Below, piece after piece: positions 1-7,013 of a DNA stretch of 11,309 nucleotides. Below the pieces are notes generated by a model that was given only the letters and a program-made list of their open reading frames with translations, did not search any database and had not been told where the DNA came from. Where the stretch lies: assembly GCA_016932295.1 (NCBI GenBank), contig JAFGDC010000426.1, positions 1 through 11,309 of the forward strand, given 5' to 3'. Source of the DNA: a candidate division CSSED10-310 bacterium. GTDB lineage: Bacteria > CSSED10-310 > JAFGDC01. The position numbers and the translations under genes were made by a program. Within the stretch, counting starts at the first letter, position 1, and the number at the start of each line of letters is the position of its first letter.

Positions 1-132
1 AACCTCGCGATTCACCATCGGCCGGTAATCCGCGCCGGAATCAGCCGGGATGCCACCAGTCGCCATGACCTGAGGACCACCGGTCACCAGAACCACACAA
101 TTCACGATAACTGCGCACAGAAGTATCTTCAC
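1..132 (-). CDS. Exported protein of unknown function, N-terminal part only
   Basis: Read leftwards from a GTG at 132, the frame is open to the left edge (44 codons), so only the N-terminus is present. The first ~24 residues form a clear Sec signal peptide: short start with one Lys (MKILL), a hydrophobic core (CAVIVNCVVLVTGG), then a likely signal peptidase I site after V-M-A (around residue 24). The mature part begins TGGIPADSGADYRP and resembles nothing I can name. The GTG is chosen because a purine-rich GAGGAGGAG Shine-Dalgarno sits just upstream and the signal peptide starts exactly there. An in-frame ATG at 150 would add six acidic residues (MDEEEQ), which does not suit a signal peptide. 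It is transcribed divergently from the gene at 563. The export signal is seen directly; any function would be a guess. Confidence 0.6.
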   Translation of the reverse strand, partial: MKILLCAVIVNCVVLVTGGPQVMATGGIPADSGADYRPMVNREV

Positions 133-167
133 CTGCTCCTCCTCATCCATTCATCGCACGACGGAAC

Positions 168-196
168 GATTTATGACGGCGATTAATAATAATCAA
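168..196 (-). promoter_or_regulatory. Candidate sigma70-like promoter for the leftward gene
   Basis: On the minus strand TTGATT (196-191) is followed after exactly 17 bases by TAAATC (173-168), about 36 bases upstream of the GTG at 132. The -35 matches the consensus at four positions but the -10 is poor. The patch is the only AT-rich stretch in the divergent intergenic region. This is a weak call based on spacing and composition only. Confidence 0.25.
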
Positions 197-289
197 GACA
201 GCCCTCCGGCGCCAGTTCATACAATTCTCTGCTTCCCCGCCGCCGCAGGATAAAAAACCGGACAAGGAACATACTCCCTGTGTGGACCG

Positions 290-307
290 CCGGCTCCCGG
301 GAGCCGG
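290..307. repeat. Perfect 18-bp palindrome CCGGCTCCCGGGAGCCGG
   Basis: The 18 bases read identically on both strands, centred between 298 and 299. It lies in the intergenic region between the divergent genes at 132 and 563. No U-tract follows on either strand, so it is not a typical intrinsic terminator. It could be a dimeric-regulator site or a short cruciform or hairpin. Confidence 0.45.
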
Positions 308-550
308 TCAGATTCCGGATACTACCCTGAACTTCCAAAGTGGCGGCTCGATGGTTCTCCATCTCGCGTTTTTCAGGAAAAACTAATCACCGCTTCTCAT
401 CCCGCTAACGGCCCGTGCATAGAGTGCGGTCGACAGGAGCCGCTTCGTCGCGATGCCTCCGAAAGGTGCGCCTGGCAGGGATCGAGCCGGCCCCGGCGCC
501 CGGTTCCGATGTCCGGCGGACCCGCCGTGGAAGGCGTGACGGGAGGCGGG

Positions 551-562
551 TGAAGGTGATCA
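551..562 (+). promoter_or_regulatory. Ribosome binding site that fixes the GTG start at 563
   Basis: AGGTGATC at 554-561 is complementary to the 3' end of 16S rRNA (anti-SD ATCACCTCC) over eight bases. Aligned this way, the GTG at 563 sits at normal spacing from the core, which supports this start over later in-frame ATGs. Confidence 0.55.
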
Positions 563-2956
563 GTGCAAGAAACAATTGTGGTGAAGCAGTCCATTGAAAG
601 CTTTCGGCCGGCCGGCCTCAATCCCTTTTGTGGTGACGATCTGACAGCCGGCTGCGAAAACGAGTTCCAGACCGTTGTGCAGGGCCGTCACACGGACGTT
701 GACCTGCCGCTCATCATCCAGCACTCGAACTATTATGCCAACATCATGAAGCGGACAGCCCGCGGCGACACACCGGCACACATTGTCACCAACCTGACAC
801 GGTATCTCGACCACAATCCAGGCGGTGTCTGGGAAAACAGTTGGGTGCGCTTCCCCTTGTGCACGCTCAGTTCCTTTGCCCGCAACATATGGCAGGAGGA
901 CAGCCGCGCCGACAAATCCAATCCCCTTTCTCCGGCGCGTGCTGACATAGCCCATTTCCTATTCGAGGAGCAAGGCACTACGTACCTTCGAGTCCCGGTG
1001 AGTTACCTGTTAAAACTGGCACTGGCGGATGCGGTCGGAAGCCAGGAACGAATCCCCTGGCTGCTCCAGGCGGGAGCCACCCAGGCGCTTTCATGTTTCT
1101 CCAACGACAATACCTCGCCGGAAATCGTCTCGTTTCACCTCAGCGCAGGCACTGCCGCTTCCGGACCGGGACGCTCACTGAGTTACGAGACGGCCAGACG
1201 TTTTCTCCTGGTCCAATTACTCGTGGCCTACGCCAACCGCCGGTTCGGACTGGTTGAATCAGGACAGCGCGCCATGATCTATTCATCTCCCCTCCCGCCG
1301 CTCAGGCAACAACAACTCAACTCCTGCATTTCCGATGCCTTCTACCGGGAACTCTTCATGAGTCCTTGCCTGTCGGGGTGGGATCACGGCGAAGACAAGC
1401 GGCGCTACATGGGACTCTGTCACGAGGTAATGAGTCGCAGCCACCTGAACACGCTTGCCAAATTGAAGGAGGCGGGCATCATCAGCCGCAACCTGGTCAT
1501 GATGCCCACTACTTCCAATACCAGTCTCTCCAACAACGGCACCCATGTCAGCCTTGGCAGCATCGCCTTGGGTGAACTGCTCGAAGCACGGAACAGCGGA
1601 TTCGGACCGGTCCATGAAAAGTACTACGGCGACTTGGCAATCAAACTTTTCGAACATTTCATTCCTTTGTTCATAAATACTTACGCAGCTTCGCCACGGC
1701 GCATCGATTTTCATGAGTTTCACCCGGAACAGGTGCTTGGATTTCTTCCGCACGAGCTGGACTATACCCACCTGCGCATGTTGTGGCGGCGATGGCGGCG
1801 AAAGGCGCACAACTCCATTTTGGGAAAAACCCTGACCCCTTCGGGGTTGCCCTACCTGGACAGACTGGCGGCCCGAATACTGTGCCTCGCCGGTGACCTG
1901 GTGCCGGACTACCGATTGCTGGATTATCTGGTGGCGTTACTGGGTACCGAGCAGTCGCCTGCATTGAACGGTGTGATGGGCAACGGTGATCGCTTGCAGC
2001 GCGACTTGTGGGAACTGGGCGTATTTCACCCCGGCCTTTCCCTCTACCTGCTGTACAAACTGCGCACCAAGGCGGGAGCGGGATTCACTGGTTTTGAAGG
2101 GAGGTATTACAGTTTATTCCACAGCCTGCTCGGTGACATGGGGGCAGCGGTCGATCTGCAGGCGTTGATCACCGCCATGGTATATCGTTTTGCCCTGCAA
2201 GGGCGATACTCTCATGGTGATATCCCCGATGAACCTGCGCTCGAGAGCGAGCGGCGCCAGGGCATCTTCTTCCGGGCCATCGACCTGCCCACCTTTTTCG
2301 TTCGGTCCGCAACCCGCAACCGCTTCCTGCAGGACCTTCTGCCGGGAATCCGGAAAACCAGATCCAGCCGGCGCTACGCGGGTTTCACCAGGATCCCCAT
2401 ACTTGAATACTGCATGGCGCTGGTGCGAATGCTGCGGTGTGAAGCGGCCGATCTCATCGACGAGATGGGGATGGAGAATACCATGCGCGATCTCGAAGCC
2501 AGAATAGGTGATCCCGTCAACTCGGTGGCTTCAATCCTGATCGCGGACATCACCGGCAAGGCGGGCAGCGGCACACCACTCAAACTCGACGGAAAGACTT
2601 TCAATGCCGCCGCCGAAGCCTATTTTCGCGACGACCTGCGTTTCCGGCATATCCAGGAGGGACTGCAGGTGCTGGCCGAGGATCTCCGGCATATACAGCC
2701 GAAAAATGACGAACAGGATCCCTGCCGACGCGAAGCGATCCACTATATCCTGGGCAATGGCGACATGGCGTCAATGCTGGAGGATACTCAAGCGCATGAC
2801 CTGGAGGCGCTGCCGCAGGACCGGCTGTTGCGACTCATCAATCTAGTGCTGCTTGTCATAACCCTGGAAACGAAAAATCTGAAAAACCATGTGCAGCGGG
2901 TAAGAAATCTATGGGAATCCACCAATACATCGAGCGTCACAGCGGTAAAATCGTGA
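563..2956 (+). CDS. Large conserved-looking protein of unknown function, first gene of the PSD/Lgt-like operon
   Basis: A 797-residue protein that I do not recognise. It starts at GTG 563, where AGGTGATC (554-561) is an eight-base match to the 16S anti-Shine-Dalgarno. No signal peptide or long transmembrane run is obvious; the only strongly hydrophobic stretch is a short C-terminal one near residues 757-767 (LINLVLLVITL). The N-terminal ~160 residues look like an ordered domain, with motif-like blocks DLPLIIQHSNYYANI (48-62), VWENSWVRFP (89-98) and YLRVPVSYLLKLAL (141-154). A basic patch RMLWRRWRRKAH lies at 405-416. The C-terminal third (from about residue 610) is rich in acidic helices. The codon use and even amino-acid composition fit a real gene. 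Its end overlaps the PSD gene by 46 bases, so the two are probably translationally coupled, and the context suggests a role with membrane phospholipids. That role is inference only. It could be an enzyme or a scaffold. Confidence 0.8.
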   Translation: MQETIVVKQSIESFRPAGLNPFCGDDLTAGCENEFQTVVQGRHTDVDLPLIIQHSNYYANIMKRTARGDTPAHIVTNLTRYLDHNPGGVWENSWVRFPLCTLSSFARNIWQEDSRADKSNPLSPARADIAHFLFEEQGTTYLRVPVSYLLKLALADAVGSQERIPWLLQAGATQALSCFSNDNTSPEIVSFHLSAGTAASGPGRSLSYETARRFLLVQLLVAYANRRFGLVESGQRAMIYSSPLPPLRQQQLNSCISDAFYRELFMSPCLSGWDHGEDKRRYMGLCHEVMSRSHLNTLAKLKEAGIISRNLVMMPTTSNTSLSNNGTHVSLGSIALGELLEARNSGFGPVHEKYYGDLAIKLFEHFIPLFINTYAASPRRIDFHEFHPEQVLGFLPHELDYTHLRMLWRRWRRKAHNSILGKTLTPSGLPYLDRLAARILCLAGDLVPDYRLLDYLVALLGTEQSPALNGVMGNGDRLQRDLWELGVFHPGLSLYLLYKLRTKAGAGFTGFEGRYYSLFHSLLGDMGAAVDLQALITAMVYRFALQGRYSHGDIPDEPALESERRQGIFFRAIDLPTFFVRSATRNRFLQDLLPGIRKTRSSRRYAGFTRIPILEYCMALVRMLRCEAADLIDEMGMENTMRDLEARIGDPVNSVASILIADITGKAGSGTPLKLDGKTFNAAAEAYFRDDLRFRHIQEGLQVLAEDLRHIQPKNDEQDPCRREAIHYILGNGDMASMLEDTQAHDLEALPQDRLLRLINLVLLVITLETKNLKNHVQRVRNLWESTNTSSVTAVKS

Positions 2957-3933
2957 CCGAGAAGGCGCCCGGCGACGGCACCATCAATCTGCTCTATTCG
3001 GTACTCCAGGAGCGGTCGCCCAAGGTCTTCAGGGCTCTTACCGGCCAGCGTACAACCGATATCCTGGGCTTCTTCGCCTTCGACCCGGTACTTAACTGCG
3101 CCTTTGCCGATGGCTGCCAGGCATTGCGCAAATGGGGCGTTGATCCCGCCGAGTGTTATGACGATCCCGGTGAATTGACCACGCCGCGCAAGGTATTCGA
3201 ACGCCGCATCTCCTATTGGTCCTGCCGGCCGCTGCCGGCTTCGCCGGGCACGGTGGTCTCCCCGGCGGACGCCAGGCTGCTGCTCGGTTCCTTCCGCGAG
3301 ACATCAGCTCTTTTTATCAAACACAAGTTCTTCGATTATGAGGAGTTGCTCGGCGCGGACAAGCGACACTGGCTGCGGGCTTTTTACCACGGCGACTTCG
3401 CCCTGCTGCGCCTGACACCCGACAAGTACCACTATACCCATGCACCCGTGACAGGCCGCGTGATGGACATCTACGGAATCGACGGCACATATCATTCGTG
3501 CAACCCCGGAGCCATGGTCAGGCTGGTCAACGCCCTCTCGAAAAACAAGCGGGTGGTGACGATCATAGACACGGATGTGCCGGCCGGCAGCCAGGTCGGC
3601 CTGGTGGCCATGATCGAGATAGTGGCCATGATGATAGGTGAAATACTCCAATGCTACAGTCATGAACGGTATGACGATCCGCAGCCGGTGCTCCCCGGCA
3701 TGTTCCTGGAGCGGGGTCGGCCCAAGGGGCTTTTCCGGCCGGGAAGCAGCTCGGTCGTCCTGGTGTTCCAGCCGGACCGGGTGCGGTTCGCCGGCGATCT
3801 GATCCGCAACCAGCATCATCAGGCGGCCTGCAGCAGGTTTTCCTTTAATTTCCAGCAATCGTTGGTGGAAACGGATGTACAGGTGCGTTCGGCCGTCGCG
3901 GACCGCATCGAGGGGAACATTTCGCATGATTGA
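2911..3933 (+). CDS. psd: Phosphatidylserine decarboxylase (pyruvoyl-dependent)
   Basis: A 340-residue PSD, converting phosphatidylserine to phosphatidylethanolamine at the membrane. The catalytic signature is complete. D120 in SPAD matches the protease-like Asp, H177 in the DKYHYTHAP block (171-179) matches the E. coli DYHRVHMP His, and GSSS at 278-281 is the self-cleavage site. Cleavage would fall between G278 and S279, giving an alpha chain of about 62 residues with an N-terminal pyruvoyl group. KGLFRPGSSSVVLVF (272-286) resembles the family's KGxFxxGSTVxLxF. VFERR (95-99) and RP (106-107) correspond to the FFTRxL...RP segment. The N-terminus IHQYIERHSGKIVTE resembles the longer clostridial-type PSDs. 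This favours ATG 2911 even though it lies inside the upstream gene and has only a weak ribosome site. An alternative GTG at 2953 would give a 4-base GTGA overlap but would remove the conserved start. No PS synthase is in the window. Confidence 0.9.
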   Translation: MGIHQYIERHSGKIVTEKAPGDGTINLLYSVLQERSPKVFRALTGQRTTDILGFFAFDPVLNCAFADGCQALRKWGVDPAECYDDPGELTTPRKVFERRISYWSCRPLPASPGTVVSPADARLLLGSFRETSALFIKHKFFDYEELLGADKRHWLRAFYHGDFALLRLTPDKYHYTHAPVTGRVMDIYGIDGTYHSCNPGAMVRLVNALSKNKRVVTIIDTDVPAGSQVGLVAMIEIVAMMIGEILQCYSHERYDDPQPVLPGMFLERGRPKGLFRPGSSSVVLVFQPDRVRFAGDLIRNQHHQAACSRFSFNFQQSLVETDVQVRSAVADRIEGNISHD

Positions 3934-4978
3934 GACAGTCTTCGCGGCAGGTTCCGTAATCGCAATGTTGCTCGTTGTAAGGTGGGGCGCGCGCGTCCTC
4001 CCGAAAGAACACTGGCAGGTCCTGGCCAGCGTGCCCGTCAGCAAAACCGGCAACGGAGAATGGACGGCCGTCACCTTCACATGGTACGGCTTCTTCACCG
4101 CCACGGCTTACGTGACAGCGATTCTGTATGCCTTCATCCTGTTGAGTTCACTGTCCGTGCCGGTGCCCGGCATTCTCGTTACCTTCCTTATCCTACTGTG
4201 CATTTCAGTCCCGGCGTCGCGGCTCATGGCGGGTATAGTCGAAAAAAAAGCCAACACTTTCAGTATCGGCGGCGCTTTCTTCATCACCACGCTGGCCGTG
4301 CCTTGGCTGCTCATTCTTTGGAACTTGACCGCCGGGACCTGGACCACCTGGCGCATACCGGTGCTGCCGGCACTGGCAGCCGTGGGCATCGCCTACGCGC
4401 TGGGAGAAGGGTTGGGCCGCCTGGCCTGCATCAGTTTCGGCTGTTGCTACGGAAAGCCGATCACCGAGATCCCGGATTGCATGGTCTGGCTTTTGCAACG
4501 ACATGCCCAGGTATTCACGGGAAAAACCAAGAAGATCGCATATGCATCCGACCTTGATGGCACCAGGGTCGTACCCATTCAGACACTCACCGCCGCGGTT
4601 CTGATAATCACCGCCGGCATCGGCATGCTGCTGTTTTTTTCCGGGACCTACCGCCTGTCTTTTGCGTTCGTGGTGACGGCCTCGCAACTCTGGCGTTTTT
4701 TCTCTGAAACACTCCGCGCCGACCACCGCGGCGGCCGCTCAATATCCGCCTATCAAATCATGAGTATCTTCACCATCTTCTATGCCAGCATCTTGTCGTT
4801 GCTGCTGCCGGCATCGGCCCCTGGTTCCGTTGATTTGCACAAGAGTCTTTCCACCCTGTGGCATCCAGCCGTCATCATCACCATGCAGATCATCTGGCTC
4901 AGCTTGTTCATCTACTGGGGAAAGAGCCGTGTTCTAGGCTCCTTCATCACCTGTTACGTGCGTCCCGATCAGGTGTGA
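3926..4978 (+). CDS. Lgt-like (prolipoprotein diacylglyceryl transferase fold) integral membrane protein, divergent catalytic motifs
   Basis: A 350-residue multi-pass membrane protein. ATG 3926 overlaps the PSD stop by eight bases and follows GAGGGGA at ribosome-site distance. About seven hydrophobic segments are visible: residues 5-20, 52-75, 80-96, 115-133, 145-160, 220-239 and 275-295, with a last one at 315-330. Lgt landmarks occur in order: WYGFF (53-57, Lgt has WYG), GGAFFITT (115-122, Lgt GGMSFHGG), GEGLGR with R165 (Lgt GR), then CISFGCCYG (168-176, Lgt NFINGELWG), PIQTLTA (217-223, Lgt HPSQLYE) and RFF...R (257-264) before SAYQIMS. The His of the GG..H block is replaced, and Asn/Glu residues are replaced by Cys. 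This resembles the GRxGCFxxGCCYG class of Lgt relatives rather than housekeeping Lgt. Established Lgt moves diacylglyceryl from phosphatidylglycerol to a lipobox Cys; here the substrate is unknown. Beside PSD, a different phospholipid donor or acceptor is plausible. Confidence 0.75.
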   Translation: MIETVFAAGSVIAMLLVVRWGARVLPKEHWQVLASVPVSKTGNGEWTAVTFTWYGFFTATAYVTAILYAFILLSSLSVPVPGILVTFLILLCISVPASRLMAGIVEKKANTFSIGGAFFITTLAVPWLLILWNLTAGTWTTWRIPVLPALAAVGIAYALGEGLGRLACISFGCCYGKPITEIPDCMVWLLQRHAQVFTGKTKKIAYASDLDGTRVVPIQTLTAAVLIITAGIGMLLFFSGTYRLSFAFVVTASQLWRFFSETLRADHRGGRSISAYQIMSIFTIFYASILSLLLPASAPGSVDLHKSLSTLWHPAVIITMQIIWLSLFIYWGKSRVLGSFITCYVRPDQV

Positions 4979-6067
4979 TCAGAACCCCAGCAAGGTCCGC
5001 GACAATCTGACCTCCGGGGCGGCCGGTGCTTCCCCCGACTGCTGATCGATCGTGGCAAGTTCTTCTGTGGTATAAAACCTGGGCGGCTTACCAATAACCG
5101 GCTGTACCAGCCACGCGCCTGGCTCCAGGCCGATCACCGCTCCTGCCGGACGCTGCACTTCCGGCTTGTCCATCCATGCCAGCCACAGCCTGTAGGAGGC
5201 GATTTGAAGCATGGCCAGGTCGTTCAGGCTGTCACCGACGGCAAGCCATGGTTTGCTGCAGGACAGACATTCGTTCACGACAGTTGCCTTACCGTGCGCC
5301 ACCGGCACCGGAAAATCCAGGTGCGCCGTCAATCGATAGCGCCGCAGACTGTCCATGTCCAATCGATCGTATCCCTCGTCCCGGCGCAGCAGTTCGGCAT
5401 CCCTGGTAATAGCGCCGGTGCGCCGGTCAACAAGCAGCACGGATATGCCGCGGACATCACTCAGATCAATGCAACGGCCACGGCAGCGGCGCGCCAACAG
5501 GGGATTGAGGTGTGTCCGCACCAGCCAGCGCACGGACCACGTGTTGGTGGAAGAAACTATGCAGCAGCGGAAGCCGGTGTTCACTAACAGACACAGCAAC
5601 TCCACCATCTCAGGAAAAAAGTACTGATCCACCGAAGGGAGCCGCCGCGCCAGCCGGTCAAAGGCCCGGCCGGTGCACTCCACCACCGAGGCGGCGTCAA
5701 GCCCCGCCATGATCTGCACGCACCACGCGTAGGCAGCGCCCGGGTCCGCCTGTTCCCCGGAATGATCACGGAGATTGGCCAACCGCTGATAATAGTCATC
5801 GAACCAGGTCGGCTGCGGCCTTTCGTCATCGGCCGCCTGAAGATCCCAGAACCTGCGGGAGAAGGTCTTGATCAACCCCTCCTTTACCAGGCACGCACAG
5901 GTTTCTTCCCCGATGTCGAAGCGACCGAGCGTATTATCGAAGTCAAACACCGCCATTCGCTGATCAGGCGGAGCCGAGGTCACAATCTCCCGCAAGCGCA
6001 GCCAGACATCGGTCCGCCATGAACCAGGCGCCGGCATCCCGTTCATTTTCGTGCCCGGGTCCCGCAT
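4979..6067 (-). CDS. HAD-superfamily phosphatase, subfamily IB (phosphoserine phosphatase-like)
   Basis: A 362-residue soluble HAD hydrolase. Motif I is VFDFDNT, with D42 as nucleophile and D44 as acid/base. Motif II is the S172-S173-T174 in IVSSTNT. The conserved Lys is K260 in HGK, and motif III is GDSLNDLAML (278-287) with D279 and D283 for Mg2+. The order and the large helical cap between motifs I and II (about 55-160) fit subfamily IB, the group of SerB and related headgroup phosphatases. It is longer than SerB (about 220 residues) by extra N- and C-terminal segments. ATG 6067 is preferred because AGGGGG lies five bases upstream. The frame extends to 6223, but that part is Arg/Pro-rich and unlike coding sequence. 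It converges on the Lgt-like gene with directly adjacent stop codons. The substrate is unknown: phosphoserine or a phosphorylated lipid headgroup are candidates. Confidence 0.82.
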   Translation of the reverse strand: MRDPGTKMNGMPAPGSWRTDVWLRLREIVTSAPPDQRMAVFDFDNTLGRFDIGEETCACLVKEGLIKTFSRRFWDLQAADDERPQPTWFDDYYQRLANLRDHSGEQADPGAAYAWCVQIMAGLDAASVVECTGRAFDRLARRLPSVDQYFFPEMVELLCLLVNTGFRCCIVSSTNTWSVRWLVRTHLNPLLARRCRGRCIDLSDVRGISVLLVDRRTGAITRDAELLRRDEGYDRLDMDSLRRYRLTAHLDFPVPVAHGKATVVNECLSCSKPWLAVGDSLNDLAMLQIASYRLWLAWMDKPEVQRPAGAVIGLEPGAWLVQPVIGKPPRFYTTEELATIDQQSGEAPAAPEVRLSRTLLGF

Positions 6068-6104
6068 ACTACCCCCTTTTCCTGGAGTGGTGCGCCAGCC
6101 GTCA

Positions 6105-6951
6105 TTATGCGCGTTGCCAAGCGCCACGACAAACACCCGCCGGGGTGTCCATGGAGCAGGATTGATGGCGGAGAGCGGCCGCCGGCGAGGCGAGGTGCAT
6201 CTTCTCCACCCGCTTGATGCCATCCGCGTTCATTACTATACGAAACCGCTTGTAACTCTCGCCGTCCCTGGCGGTGAATTTAATGATGAGCTGCAGGTGG
6301 TACACCCTTTCCCCGGAGAGTTTTCGGCAACGATCTCCCTCTGTGATATAGGGTTTTCTCGGAATCGTCCATTTTCTTCGTGAAAGGAGTGATATTGAAC
6401 CGGGTGATATCGTTGATCCCCTCGATACCATAGCTGCCATACACTCTCTTGAGGTTCTTCACTCGTGTTCTGATGCGCTTGCGATAGAGAATTACCCTCT
6501 CGACCAGCCAGCCAGCCTCGATCTCTGTAATATGATCGATATCCCTCAACTTTACTATTCTTTCCTGGATGTTGTTCTTGACGACGAAGCTGAAACTCTC
6601 TCCAAAGGTCCCGATCTTATCCCTGCTCCCCACATAAATGTGCATACTGTTGTCCGGTAAGTGTTTCAAGGTCTGAGCGCCGTCTTGGTCCAAGCCTTGA
6701 TTCTGTCCTTGAAAATGTAACTTAGCACCAGAATTAGAAACAACGGGATTGATATGCTTCCGTACAACAACTGGGAATACTTTGCCACGAGCGTGGCGAA
6801 CACCATCGCCAGGCCCGGCAAAACCGAACACCACCTGCTCGAGCCACTTGCGTTGCGCACCTACGCGCATGTTGAGATATGGCACGTTGCCCATAGATTT
6901 CTTCAGTACGCTTTTTCGGAAACGGTATCCATGCGTGGCGAAGCCGTCCAA
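6105..6951 (-). pseudogene. Frameshifted gene for a membrane-anchored protein of unknown family
   Basis: Reading leftwards, sensible protein sequence continues only by switching frame three times. Segment 1 (6951 to about 6815) has YLNMRVGAQRKWLEQVVFG. Segment 2 (about 6815-6675) is a membrane hairpin, AMVFATLVAKYSQ...PLFLILVLSYIFKDRIKAW. Segment 3 (about 6690-6345) has HIYVGSRDKIGTF, RDIDHITEIEAG, ERVILYRKRI, GINDITRFNITPF and KKMDD. Segment 4 (about 6343 to the stop at 6105) has RKLSGERVYHLQLIIKF and YKRFRIVMNADGIKRVEKM. The first switch fits a 2-base loss at GCCGGGCC (about 6815), the second a 1-base loss (about 6675), the third a 1-base gain in the AGAGGG run (about 6343). The protein would have a short N-terminal region, two membrane spans and a large beta-rich cytosolic domain. 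A sample at 6541-6600 is only 42% G+C, lower than its neighbours. I cannot name the family. Decay and sequencing error are both possible; the AT-richness suggests transfer or loss of selection. Confidence 0.6.
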
Positions 6952-7013
6952 CCTGCGCCGTGTGCCAGGAGCACTTGCGCCGCCAGTGTGCGGTGTAGCC
7001 CGATTACCGGGTC

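Larger units (their letters stand above)
133..562. other. Divergent intergenic region without a convincing gene
   Basis: About 430 bases separate the two divergent starts. They hold the weak leftward promoter (168-196), the palindrome (290-307) and a tRNA-like antisense stretch (about 464-516). The two short open frames here (415-597 plus, 397-621 minus) have compositionally biased Arg/Pro-rich translations, no good ribosome sites and no recognisable domain. I therefore treat the region as regulatory or spacer DNA. Confidence 0.5.

Noticed and set aside
415..597. 60-residue plus-strand frame before the operon as a leader peptide
   Set aside because: No ribosome site, Arg/Pro-biased translation, and it overlaps the real start at 563 in another frame.
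3875..3925. Longer start at 3875 for the Lgt-like gene
   Set aside because: It would begin deep inside psd and add a charged, low-quality N-terminus (MYRCVRPSRTASRG). ATG 3926 has a ribosome site and a normal short overlap.
3304..4104. 266-residue open frame on the minus strand
   Set aside because: It is antisense to the well-supported psd and Lgt-like genes and has no domain; a shadow of GC-rich codon bias.
6068..6223. N-terminal extension of the HAD gene to 6223
   Set aside because: The extra 52 residues are Arg/Pro-rich, unlike HAD proteins, and the strong AGGGGG ribosome site lies just before ATG 6067.
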